Origin: JAJPKK01 sp963787675
GTDB taxonomy: Bacteria > Pseudomonadota > Alphaproteobacteria > Rhizobiales > Xanthobacteraceae
NCBI GenBank assembly: GCA_963787675.1
Contig: CAWBDV010000007.1
Span: 62,001-126,000, forward strand
DNA length: 64,000 nt
Direction of reading: 5' to 3'
Below are positions 7,824-15,048 of the stretch, piece by piece. The position numbers were made by a program, and so were the translations under genes. A model generated the notes under the pieces. The model was not told where the DNA came from and did no database searches. It worked only from the letters and a program-made list of their open reading frames with translations. Position 1 is the stretch's first letter, and each line of letters begins with the position of its first letter.

Positions 7824-9065
7824 TTCAGTCGCGTGAACGGCTGCGATCGCGTCAGGTCGTTCGGCGAATTGTTCGGCCGGGCGGTTTGATTGTTGTGCGG
7901 CTTGCATCACGCTGTCGGCCCGATGAGTTTTGGCAATCTGATTAGATTGTAGCTGGCCATCGTCAGGGTGAACTTGAAGTTGAGCCTTCTCGCACCTCGC
8001 AGCATTGGCCTGGCAAAGCCGCCGATGGTCTTGGCCCAGCCGAATGGTTCCTCGATGCGCTTTCTTTTTTGCTGGCTCACCGCATAACCCGGACGGCGCG
8101 TGGTCCGCGCGTCGATCGCGGAGCGCCGACCGCTGATGTTCTGGGCGATATGCGGCGTCACGTTGAGCGCTCGCAGATCGGCAACGAATGCGGCAGCGTC
8201 GTACCCCTTATCGGCGCCGAGCGTGATGCGCTGTGCCCCGGGCGAATAGCGCACGATCATCTCTTCCGCCGCCGTGCGCTCGGCGCTGCCGGTGGCCCCC
8301 GTCAACGCTACCGCGACGACAAGCCCGCTGCGGTTTTCCATCAGCGCATGGCCAAGGAAGCTCAGCTTGGCTTCCTTGCCCGACCCCTTACGATAAAGCT
8401 TCGCCTCCGGGTCGGTGGTTGAGGCATGGGTGGCATTGGCGGGCTTCTCGCCATGGAAGTCGCGCTCGCCGTTGCGGCCCGGCCCGGGCGGCTCGCTCGA
8501 ACCATCCTTCGCCTTGAAGCTTTTCATCGACGCCCAGGCTGCGATCTGCGTGCCGTCGACCGAGAAGTGTTCATCGGACAGCAATCCACGCAGCTTCTTG
8601 TGGTTCATGAGTTCGGCCAGGAACTTCCTGGCGACGTCTGCCTCCAGCAGCCGATCGCGGTTCTTCGTGAATACGGTTGGCACCCACACCGGATCATCCA
8701 CGCCGAGCCCGACAAACCAGCGATACAGCAGGTTATAATCGAGCTGCTCCATCAGCTGCCGCTCCGATCGGATCGTGTAAAATGCCTGCAATAAAAGTGC
8801 CCGCATCAGCCGCTCCGGCGCAATCGACGGCCGGCCGCTATCGGCATAGGCCTTGGCGAACTCACCATCGAGCGTTGCCAGTACCTCGTTGACGACCTCT
8901 CGAACCAGGCGCAGCGGATGTTTTGCAGGTACCCGCTTCTCAAGGTCGACCTAGGAAAACAGCTCACCCGTTCGCGTGTCCGAGCCTCGCATCAAAGCCT
9001 CCTGCGATTCGTTGGTGAGGAATCATATTCGCAGAGACTTGTCAGAGGTCTTTTTCAGCAGCCTG
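7811..9065 (-). mobile_element. IS5-family insertion sequence, 1255 bp, inserted in a two-gene operon
   Basis: Bounded by 13-bp perfect terminal inverted repeats (CAGGCTGCTGAAA at 7811-7823 and its complement at 9053-9065). Both ends are flanked by CTAG, a 4-bp duplication matching the YTAR-type target of IS5. It contains a single transposase frame on the minus strand. Intact identical ends argue for a fairly recent insertion. The right end lies inside the soluble-protein gene and supplies its present stop codon. A defect in the transposase frame (TAG at codon 14) suggests the copy is no longer autonomous. Confidence 0.93.
7907..8992 (-). pseudogene. IS5-family transposase with an in-frame amber codon at position 14
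   Basis: DDE transposase (DUF772/DDE_Tnp_1 type). Reading from the ATG at 8992 gives MRGSDTRTGELFS, then TAG at 8951-8953, then VDLEKRVPAKHPLRL and an uninterrupted frame to 7907: 361 codons with one internal stop. The original codon was probably TAC (Tyr). Downstream, the catalytic Asp residues are in SVDGTQIAAW and GADKGYDAAAF. The Glu lies in the R-I-E-F-W-K signature RKRIEEPFGWAK. A shorter product could begin at an ATG at 8806 (299 residues) but would lack the N-terminal region. Probably inactive unless the stop is suppressed. Confidence 0.88.
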
Positions 9066-9069
9066 CTAG
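9053..9069. repeat. IS right end: terminal inverted repeat plus target duplication CTAG
   Basis: TTTCAGCAGCCTG at 9053-9065 is the exact complement of the left terminal repeat. It is followed by CTAG at 9066-9069, the second copy of the target duplication. Confidence 0.9.
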
Positions 9070-9957
9070 CGCATCCCACGCTTTTTGACACTTTACAGAT
9101 TTACCAAAACTATCTATCGGAATAACTTCTTTAACCGCGATTTCTCCCGCACTTATTTTTTGGCCAGAATTCGTTACGATTACAAATTCATCATCCTCAT
9201 CATAGTTATTCACCACATCGGTCGCGAGAGTCTCGATTCGTTTCTCTCCTAGTTTCAAGTGTTTTTTGCGTCTTTCATCCGTCTTTATTATTATTTCTAC
9301 TCTCAAGCTGTCATCGATGTCTTCGACCTCTGCCTCAACTATTTTTCTAATTTGATTTGCAAGTGTTCTCAGCATCCCTGAAGCTGTTGCTTTTCTATTT
9401 TCGTATAGAGCTGTCGCTTCGAACACGCTGGCACGCAATTCTACCTGTTTGACCCCTTCCGATTTCATCAGCTTGAGTTTGTCTATATTTGCGGCTTTCA
9501 ATAGGTCAAACTTATTGGCGTTTTCGCCGATGCCGGCCTTTTGAAAGAATTCGTAAAGAAATAAACGAATCGCTCCATCACGAATGCCGGTGGAACACAT
9601 ACATACGTTATTGCCCTCTACAAATAAGAAGGCATCTCCGTCCATGAATTCAGCGTTGTCTGGCGCGGGCGCCACGTCTACGTCAACCTCTTCTTCACGT
9701 TTTATTTTCGGAACCACTGATGCCCTCTCACCAGGCGTGTCCGCAATGATATGAACGAAAATCCCGCCATCGCGAGGAGCGTACTTTCTCGCGCTACGAA
9801 TGCACTGTCCGCTGTCGCGGATGATCGTCCGGTCAGCGACAGTCTTGAGCGAACTATGAGCCGCCTTCAGGCACGCCTCCAAAGTTCCCCCTCTCGGCGG
9901 AGGTGCAAGCCATTCTGCTCTCCGATAGGTAATAGTCTTATCGCGCTTATCGGCCAC
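9055..9957 (-). CDS. Unrecognised soluble protein, C-terminus replaced by an IS insertion
   Basis: No family recognised with confidence. The present frame is 300 residues, begins MADKRDKTITYRRAEW and ends ...KAWDALAGC, where the last two residues and stop come from the inverted repeat of the IS. Joining the sequence across the two CTAG copies restores a frame ending ALADFHRRLKKSGALEQ, 312 residues, with a stop 3 bp before the membrane-protein gene. No signal peptide or membrane segment is seen. The product looks mixed alpha/beta with an acidic central loop (EEEVDVDVAPAPD) and a motif GDAFLFVEGNNVCMCS. Base composition is AT-richer than the neighbours, consistent with horizontal transfer. A role in defence or stress together with the membrane partner is speculation. 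Confidence 0.65.
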   Translation of the reverse strand: MADKRDKTITYRRAEWLAPPPRGGTLEACLKAAHSSLKTVADRTIIRDSGQCIRSARKYAPRDGGIFVHIIADTPGERASVVPKIKREEEVDVDVAPAPDNAEFMDGDAFLFVEGNNVCMCSTGIRDGAIRLFLYEFFQKAGIGENANKFDLLKAANIDKLKLMKSEGVKQVELRASVFEATALYENRKATASGMLRTLANQIRKIVEAEVEDIDDSLRVEIIIKTDERRKKHLKLGEKRIETLATDVVNNYDEDDEFVIVTNSGQKISAGEIAVKEVIPIDSFGKSVKCQKAWDALAGC

Positions 9958-10129
9958 TTATCCCTCCGAACAGTATTTTTCGGAAAGATGACACAACCTG
10001 CGCGAGCCGCCAACCGCGGCCTGACCCTGTGGTTATCTTCTGCGAATTTGCTACTTAATTGGGCACCATTCTGAACGCGGGCAGAACAGCTCTCAGGCGA
10101 AGCCGGGCCATGTCGTCCCTGTATGATGA

Positions 10130-10161
10130 TTGACGTTATAGGAATAGTCCTATATTGTCAA
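10130..10161. promoter_or_regulatory. Symmetrical palindromic promoter/operator upstream of the two-gene module
   Basis: A 32-bp interrupted palindrome: TTGAC, 2 nt, TATAGGA, ATAG, TCCTATA, 2 nt, GTCAA. On the minus strand it reads as TTGACA - 15 nt - TATAAC, and on the plus strand as TTGACG - 15 nt - TATATT. It could therefore act as overlapping divergent promoters with a dimeric-repressor operator in the spacer. The minus-strand promoter would start a transcript about 170 nt upstream of the soluble-protein gene at 9957. The 15-nt spacing is short of the optimal 17, so activity is inferred. Confidence 0.5.
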
Positions 10162-10485
10162 CGATGATCCTATTCGCAATCAAAATTCGAAAGACTATTC
10201 CATGCTTGGCAACGCGAGCTTCGCCATCCCGGTACAAGGTTTCGCTGAGCTTCGCTGTTCCATTGCACGAAGTTCCGACTCTGATTCGGCCAACGACTTT
10301 GACGATGCAGCACGAATCGTCGAACCATGCGCCCACGGAAGGCCAATTTTCGATTTACGCTGTTATCTTCCCTGTTCTCAGGGAAGAATCCCGGTCAAAA
10401 CCGGGCACGCCATGCTTGATGGCGTTCGCGCCACCATCGCACGTGACCGGCCGCCGATGCCGCTTGCGCGCTCGGAAGGCCGCGG
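10162..10485. other. Non-coding stretch with two tandem perfect hairpins
   Basis: No convincing gene is seen on either strand between the palindrome and the small basic-protein gene; the open frames here have no plausible protein composition. Two perfect hairpins lie back to back: CTTCCCTG/CAGGGAAG with a TTCT loop at 10367-10386, and CCCGGT/ACCGGG with a CAAA loop at 10390-10405. They could be the structured part of a small RNA made from the rightward half-promoter at 10130-10156, or a dispersed repeat. Neither can be decided from one copy. Confidence 0.45.
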
Positions 10486-10632
10486 TCAGGTTTTTTTCGC
10501 GAACGGGTTCTGGGCCGACAAAACTTGGCCTGCCGTGTGGGTCGGAGGCACAGGACCGCTCTTCTTCTTTTTATTCCACTCGGCCTTCGGCTTTTTCTTT
10601 TCCTTGTTGCTCCGCACTTGACCTTTAGCCAT
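10486..10632 (-). CDS. Small lysine-rich conserved protein (48 residues)
   Basis: Starts MAKGQVRSNKEKKKPKAEWN and ends NPFAKKT. It is a highly basic, low-complexity protein of 48 residues. The MAKGQxRxNKExKKPK start and the PFAKKT end are a pattern I associate with a widespread uncharacterised family in proteobacteria. No domain, membrane segment or enzymatic motif is present; nucleic-acid binding is plausible from composition only. The ATG is preferred over an upstream in-frame start because the conserved pattern begins there. Confidence 0.7.
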   Translation of the reverse strand: MAKGQVRSNKEKKKPKAEWNKKKKSGPVPPTHTAGQVLSAQNPFAKKT

Positions 10633-10752
10633 GGCGATTATCCTTTGAGGTTCGACTGCCAATATCGTTACTATAGCACAAGCATGCCGGGTTGGCCGCA
10701 GCGCGCGGGGGACAGTCGACCTGGGCGGCGACATCGCGCGGCTTGCCGCAGA

Positions 10753-11334
10753 TCAGCCGTTCGCCTTTCGGAGCCGCACATAGAGCGCGCCGGCGCCGCC
10801 GTGGGTTGCGTCGGCGAGATCGAAGCCCAGGACGCTGGCGCGGAATTGCGGAAGCGACAGCCACAATGGCACTTGGCGCCGCAGGACGCCGCGCTCTTCC
10901 ACGCCTGCGAACGGCGAGCCCTTGCCGGTGATCACCAGGACGACCTTGGCGCCGCTCGCTTGGGAACGATGGAGGAAATGCAGCAAGGCGGAGTAGGCAT
11001 CCGCCTGCGTCATTCCGTGCAGATCAATGCGGCCCTCGATTGCAGATCGGCCGCGCGCAATCCGCTGTCGTTCCCGCCGTGCCAGCGGGATTTGCGCAGG
11101 CGCTGCGGCCCGAGGGCGTGGGACCGATGGCGGAGGTCCGATGTTTTTCTTCGAGGAGCCTGCCGGGGGCTTTGCTACTTCGGTCTTCGCGGGGCGCGTG
11201 GATGGTACGGCGCGCGGCACGCGCCGAAGCGGCTTGATGCTGCGCGCCACGATCGACCAGAGATGTTCCTCTTCCGCCGTCAGTGAGCGGCGACCGGTTT
11301 CATCATCAAGGTCGCCCCGCTCATCAGCACTCAT
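10753..11334 (-). CDS. Smr-domain protein (putative endonuclease)
   Basis: 193 residues. An N-terminal disordered proline/arginine-rich half is followed by a C-terminal Smr (MutS2-like) domain from about residue 95. Smr landmarks are IDLHGMTQ, VLVITGKG and HGGAGALYVRLRK, the LDxH-type and GxG-type motifs linked to nicking or RNase activity. The ATG chosen overlaps the mltA stop in an ATGA arrangement, so translation is probably coupled to mltA. An in-frame ATG 18 bp upstream is an alternative. Role in DNA repair or RNA turnover is inferred from the domain only. Confidence 0.85.
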   Translation of the reverse strand: MSADERGDLDDETGRRSLTAEEEHLWSIVARSIKPLRRVPRAVPSTRPAKTEVAKPPAGSSKKNIGPPPSVPRPRAAAPAQIPLARRERQRIARGRSAIEGRIDLHGMTQADAYSALLHFLHRSQASGAKVVLVITGKGSPFAGVEERGVLRRQVPLWLSLPQFRASVLGFDLADATHGGAGALYVRLRKANG

Positions 11335-12797
11335 CGGTAGGGCCGGTGCCATCCGGCGTTTTGCGGCGTTTTCGTCTTCGGATCGTTCTTATCGCCAGAG
11401 GCGACCCGATCCGCAGGCCTCGGCGGCGGCAGGATCGGTTCAGGCGGTCGCGCGATCGGCAATGGCACGCGAACCGTGGTGAAATCCAGTTCGCGCGGCA
11501 GCAGCATGGCGAAGCGGCCGGACTGGCGAATACGGCCCGCAATCTGGCCCGCCTCGTCCCCCGCGCCGAAGAAAAGATCGGCGCGCGCCGGCCCGACGAT
11601 GGCCGAGCCGGTATCCTGAGCAATCATGGTGCGGCGGAACGGCGTCTTCGCCGTGGCGCTGTCGATCGGCAGATCGGCCTCGATGAAGAACGGCGTGCCG
11701 TAGACATGGAGAGCCTTGTCGACGGCGATCGACCGGCCGGGCGACAGCGGAATACCTTGAGCGCCCAGCGCCTCGTGCTCGTCGTTTAAGCCGACGATGC
11801 GAAAGAAGACCATCAGGCGGTTTTGCCGCCGGACGTCGTTCGCCTCTTCGGGATGGCTCTGCATCCACTCGCGGATTCGCTGCATCGACATCTGTTCGCG
11901 CGGAATTTCGTTGCGCTCGATCAGGACGCGCCCGACCGGCACATAGCTGTAGCCATTGTGCGCGGCATAATTGATGCGGAGCAAAGTGCCGTCCTCGAGC
12001 CTGACACGGGCCGAGCCTTGAATTTCGATGAAGAGCGCCTCGGTCCTGCTGCGCAGCCAGCAAATTTCGAGGCGCTGTCCGTCGAGCGCGCCGTCCTCGA
12101 TCTCGCCACGGTCGTAATAGGGCAGTAGCGAGCCATCCGGCAGTTTGCGGTAGGCCTTCCCCGAGTTCGGAAATGGCGCGCCGGGCTTGGTGGCGACCGC
12201 CGACACCAGGTCCGGCGGCCGACGGTAGATCGGGACCGTAAACTCGCGCGTCGGAAAACGGGAGCCGTCGACGATCGGCTCGTAATAGCCGGTGAGGAAG
12301 CCCGCGCTGTCGGTCAGCCGGCGAATACGGATGGGCCGAAAATTAGCTTCGAAGAAGCGCCGTGCCGCCTCCTGGCCCACATTACCAGCGGCTAGCGCGC
12401 GAAGACAGATGGCGTGGAGCGCGACGCGGACCGGCCGCGTATCCGTGCCCGCCGGCGCATGGGCCAACGGATGACAACTCGCCAGGAAAGTCGCAAATGC
12501 GCTCGCATGATCGTCGCGGTCCCAGCCGTCCAACTCGGTCCAATCGACCGGCTCCAGGGCGGTGTCGACCGTGTTTACTGGCGGAGCGATATCCGCTCCC
12601 GTCCTGCGCGAGAGAAAACCGGGGCGGGCACGCCCGAACATCGATTGGGGCTCGAGCTTCGATCGTTCGAGAATTGCCGAGGGGCGCGCCGAAGCCTGCT
12701 CGAAACGCCGCGCGGCGACAGCGTTCAGGGCGCTCGCCAGCGCGAAAAAGACAACGGCAACCAACGGAATGAGGAGCGGGCGAAGCGGAGTGCGCAT
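11331..12797 (-). CDS. mltA: Membrane-bound lytic murein transglycosylase A
   Basis: Cleaves peptidoglycan glycan strands to 1,6-anhydro products. The product is 488 residues from the ATG of MRTPLRPLLIPL (a GTG one codon earlier is possible). An N-terminal hydrophobic segment of about 25 residues is a signal or anchor; no lipobox Cys is evident. The MltA domain begins near FLTGYYEPIVDGSR. The 3D domain carries the catalytic-Asp region RRTMIAQDTGSAIVGPARAD near the C-terminus, followed by a proline-rich tail. It lies between the Tim44-like gene (14 bp upstream) and the Smr gene (4-bp overlap), a conserved order in Hyphomicrobiales. Confidence 0.94.
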   Translation of the reverse strand: MRTPLRPLLIPLVAVVFFALASALNAVAARRFEQASARPSAILERSKLEPQSMFGRARPGFLSRRTGADIAPPVNTVDTALEPVDWTELDGWDRDDHASAFATFLASCHPLAHAPAGTDTRPVRVALHAICLRALAAGNVGQEAARRFFEANFRPIRIRRLTDSAGFLTGYYEPIVDGSRFPTREFTVPIYRRPPDLVSAVATKPGAPFPNSGKAYRKLPDGSLLPYYDRGEIEDGALDGQRLEICWLRSRTEALFIEIQGSARVRLEDGTLLRINYAAHNGYSYVPVGRVLIERNEIPREQMSMQRIREWMQSHPEEANDVRRQNRLMVFFRIVGLNDEHEALGAQGIPLSPGRSIAVDKALHVYGTPFFIEADLPIDSATAKTPFRRTMIAQDTGSAIVGPARADLFFGAGDEAGQIAGRIRQSGRFAMLLPRELDFTTVRVPLPIARPPEPILPPPRPADRVASGDKNDPKTKTPQNAGWHRPYR

Positions 12798-12811
12798 CAC
12801 TCGTCAACCAT

Positions 12812-13510
12812 TCATCCACCGGCTTCGGTGGCGACAAGCTTCCAGTTGGGATCGCGAGAACTCACGTCGCGCGCAAAGGTCCAAACGTCCGTAACGCTGG
12901 TGACCTTGTCAGCACTGCCATCGATGACTTTGCCGGTGCGGTCCCGCGTCGCCGACACAAGCTGAGAAACGAACCGGAGGGTGACCTGCGCCGTCTTGCC
13001 GCGCAGGTCGGCGGCCGCAATGTCGGTGCCGTCGATCGACACGAAGCGCGTTTCCGCAGTCTCGCCCCGCGTCTCCCGCTCGCGAATTACGCCTTCGAAG
13101 CCGTCATAGACCTCACGACCGAGCAGATTCTTCAAGGTCCGCCGATCGCCTTCGGCATAGGCCAGGACGATCATCTCGTAGGCGGAACGCGCGCCCGTGA
13201 CGAAGTGCTTCACGTCGAAGCTCTTGTCCACTGCCATGATGGCATCGAGGCCTTTGGCCTCCGGCGACCCGGCACGCACAACGCCGCCATAGGGATCGAC
13301 CGGTTCGCTCGTCTCCGGCGCTTTGGCCGGCTCGCTCGTGCGCTGCGGAAGGGGGATAACCTTGTCGGGAGCAGAATTGCGCACCGGATCGGGCCGCGAA
13401 TAGGGGTCGTAAGGCGGCCGCTCGCGGCCGGTACGCTGACCGAGCACGCTGCGCAGCCGCCAGAAAATCACTGCGGCAAGCACCAGGAATATGATTGTGT
13501 AAATGTCCAC
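12812..13510 (-). CDS. Tim44-like domain membrane protein (TimA type)
   Basis: Inner-membrane protein of the Tim44/TimA family. Its mitochondrial homologue tethers the import motor; the bacterial role is in the envelope and is not settled. A GTG start is chosen at VDIYTIIFLVLAAVIF because related proteins begin MDIYTII; the product is then 232 residues. One N-terminal transmembrane helix (about residues 3-20) is followed by a proline-rich linker and a Tim44 domain from about residue 90 (FDVKHFVTGARSAYEMIVLA and GKTAQVTLRFVSQLVSA). First gene of the leftward Tim44-mltA-Smr operon. Confidence 0.88.
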   Translation of the reverse strand: MDIYTIIFLVLAAVIFWRLRSVLGQRTGRERPPYDPYSRPDPVRNSAPDKVIPLPQRTSEPAKAPETSEPVDPYGGVVRAGSPEAKGLDAIMAVDKSFDVKHFVTGARSAYEMIVLAYAEGDRRTLKNLLGREVYDGFEGVIRERETRGETAETRFVSIDGTDIAAADLRGKTAQVTLRFVSQLVSATRDRTGKVIDGSADKVTSVTDVWTFARDVSSRDPNWKLVATEAGG

Positions 13511-13805
13511 GTCTCGCTTGCTTTCGCAGGCCACCGCACCTCATGACGCTGGTGCGAATTGAACTTTGGTTGGCGCTTCGTGCCGGCCACCGCCCGGTAT
13601 ATGTAGGGGAACCGGCGGATTGGTTCCAGAACCGGCAGTCTGTCATGGCAACCGGGCTTTTCTGTGTACGCTAAGATTAGACTAATGTGGACGGCCGCGC
13701 CAACATATTGTCCCGGAAGGTACCCGATACTTGGAGCCGTGACCTTTCAGCGCGAGCCAACCGAAGCCATATGAGGCGGTGATACAGAGGTCGGAGCGTT
13801 GATCG
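13511..13805. other. Divergent intergenic region between the Tim44-like gene and fxsA
   Basis: About 295 bp without a gene, expected to hold the divergent promoters of the two neighbours. An imperfect inverted repeat, GCCGGTTCTGG versus CCGGCGG-TTGGTTCCAGAACCGGC, is visible near 13610-13640. I see no clear -35/-10 pair and no RNA gene. Confidence 0.4.
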
Positions 13806-14270
13806 ATGCGTGCCATCAAGTTGACGGCCCTGGGACTGTTCTTGCTGCCGATTGCCGAGATCGTGGCGTTCGTTCTGGTCACCCATGCGATTGGGTTCGT
13901 GGCGGCACTCCTGTTGCTGATCCTGCTGTCGCTGAGCGGGATTCATGTGCTGCGGCAGGCCGGCAGCGGTGCCGTGAGTGAGTTACGCACGGCGACGGGC
14001 TATGCGCGTGTATCGACCATTAACCTTGACGGCGGCGGCGCCGCGCGGGCTCTGGGTGGGATTCTGATGGTAATTCCGGGATTTATCACCGGCGTATTGG
14101 GAATCATGGTGGTCTTCCGCCCGAGCCGGCAGTGGCTTTTCGCCGCCCTCGCGCACCTCTTTCCGTCCGGGCCGCGCCAAGCAGAGCCGCGAACGATCGA
14201 CCTTGATCCCGACGAATGGCAGCGCCTGCCCAGTCCGCGGCAACCGCGCCGATCCCGGCGCAGCGCCTGA
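13806..14270 (+). CDS. fxsA: FxsA family cytoplasmic membrane protein
   Basis: Small membrane protein of 154 residues. The E. coli homologue relieves F-plasmid-dependent exclusion of phage T7 when overproduced; the normal role is unknown. Three hydrophobic segments are visible at about 9-27, 30-47 and 78-104. The family pattern LLPIAEIVAFVLV...G, G-x-H-x-LR-x-GSG and GGILMVIPGFITGVLG is clear. The basic C-terminal tail (PRQPRRSRRSA) is cytoplasmic. It precedes secB on the same strand, a conserved pairing in this group. Confidence 0.92.
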   Translation: MRAIKLTALGLFLLPIAEIVAFVLVTHAIGFVAALLLLILLSLSGIHVLRQAGSGAVSELRTATGYARVSTINLDGGGAARALGGILMVIPGFITGVLGIMVVFRPSRQWLFAALAHLFPSGPRQAEPRTIDLDPDEWQRLPSPRQPRRSRRSA

Positions 14271-14418
14271 ACCTTCGCGCCCTACGAGCGAGCCAGGATG
14301 TCCTGACCTCCGATCAAGCGCCGCGCCCCGAGCCGGATTCGCGTAAACGGCCATCCTTGTTCGGGCCTAGCGCCTGTGTTAGCCACACCCGCGACTGGCG
14401 CTCGGCGGAGGAAAGCTG

Positions 14419-14913
14419 ATGACAAACACGAACGGCGGCGGGGAGATCCCGGGAGGCGACAGCACGAACCCCAATCTTGGCGTCATCACGCAATACACGA
14501 AGGATTTCTCGTTCGAGAATCCGAACGCGCCGAGTTCGCTGATGCAACAGCAGCAACAGCCGCAGATCGGCATTCAGATCAACGTTAATCCGCGCCAGCT
14601 TTCGCCGACCGATTACGAAGTCGAGCTCAAGCTCGAGGGCAAGGCGGAACTGAACGGCAACGTCCTGTTTGCGTTCGATCTCAACTATGCCGGCGTGTTT
14701 CGCCTGGTGAACATCCCACAGGACAATGTCGGTCCGCTGCTGATGATCGAATGTCCGCGGCTGTTGTTCCCGTTTGCGCGCGAGATCGTCGCGACCGCCA
14801 TCTCCAACGGCGGTTATCCGCCATTGTGGCTGCATCCAATCGATTTCGTGGGGCTCTATCAGCGCCGCCTTGCCGAAATGCAGGGCGGTCAGCAGCCGAC
14901 CCAGGTCGGGTGA
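14419..14913 (+). CDS. secB: Protein-export chaperone SecB
   Basis: Tetrameric chaperone that keeps presecretory proteins unfolded and hands them to SecA. The product is 164 residues. The conserved core runs from ITQYTKDFSFENPNAP through YEVELKLEG, FRLVNIPQDNVGPLLMIECPRLLFPFAREIV and GGYPPLWLHPIDFVGLYQRR. An 18-residue glycine/asparagine-rich N-terminus and a glutamine run (MQQQQQPQ) are typical of alphaproteobacterial SecB. A GGAGGAAAGCTG ribosome site directly precedes the ATG. Confidence 0.97.
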   Translation: MTNTNGGGEIPGGDSTNPNLGVITQYTKDFSFENPNAPSSLMQQQQQPQIGIQINVNPRQLSPTDYEVELKLEGKAELNGNVLFAFDLNYAGVFRLVNIPQDNVGPLLMIECPRLLFPFAREIVATAISNGGYPPLWLHPIDFVGLYQRRLAEMQGGQQPTQVG

Positions 14914-15048
14914 GACGCTTTCGCATCTTGAGCAAAGTTGCTGCGGGGGGCGCGCGCTTTCGCGGGCCAGCCTCACGTGCTATCCTGATCAGGTCGATCG
15001 AGCTTGACGATCGGACCGCCGCACTCGCTTGACCGAACGGGTTCGTGG

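Noticed and set aside
7259..9957. Calling the module Kiwa or another named defence system
   Set aside because: Size and membrane topology are only loosely similar, the gene order is reversed, and no diagnostic motif was recognised. It is left as unknown.
10155..10628. A 157-residue plus-strand frame downstream of the palindrome
   Set aside because: Serine/arginine/cysteine-rich without domain features, and it overlaps the small basic-protein gene on the other strand. Treated as non-coding.
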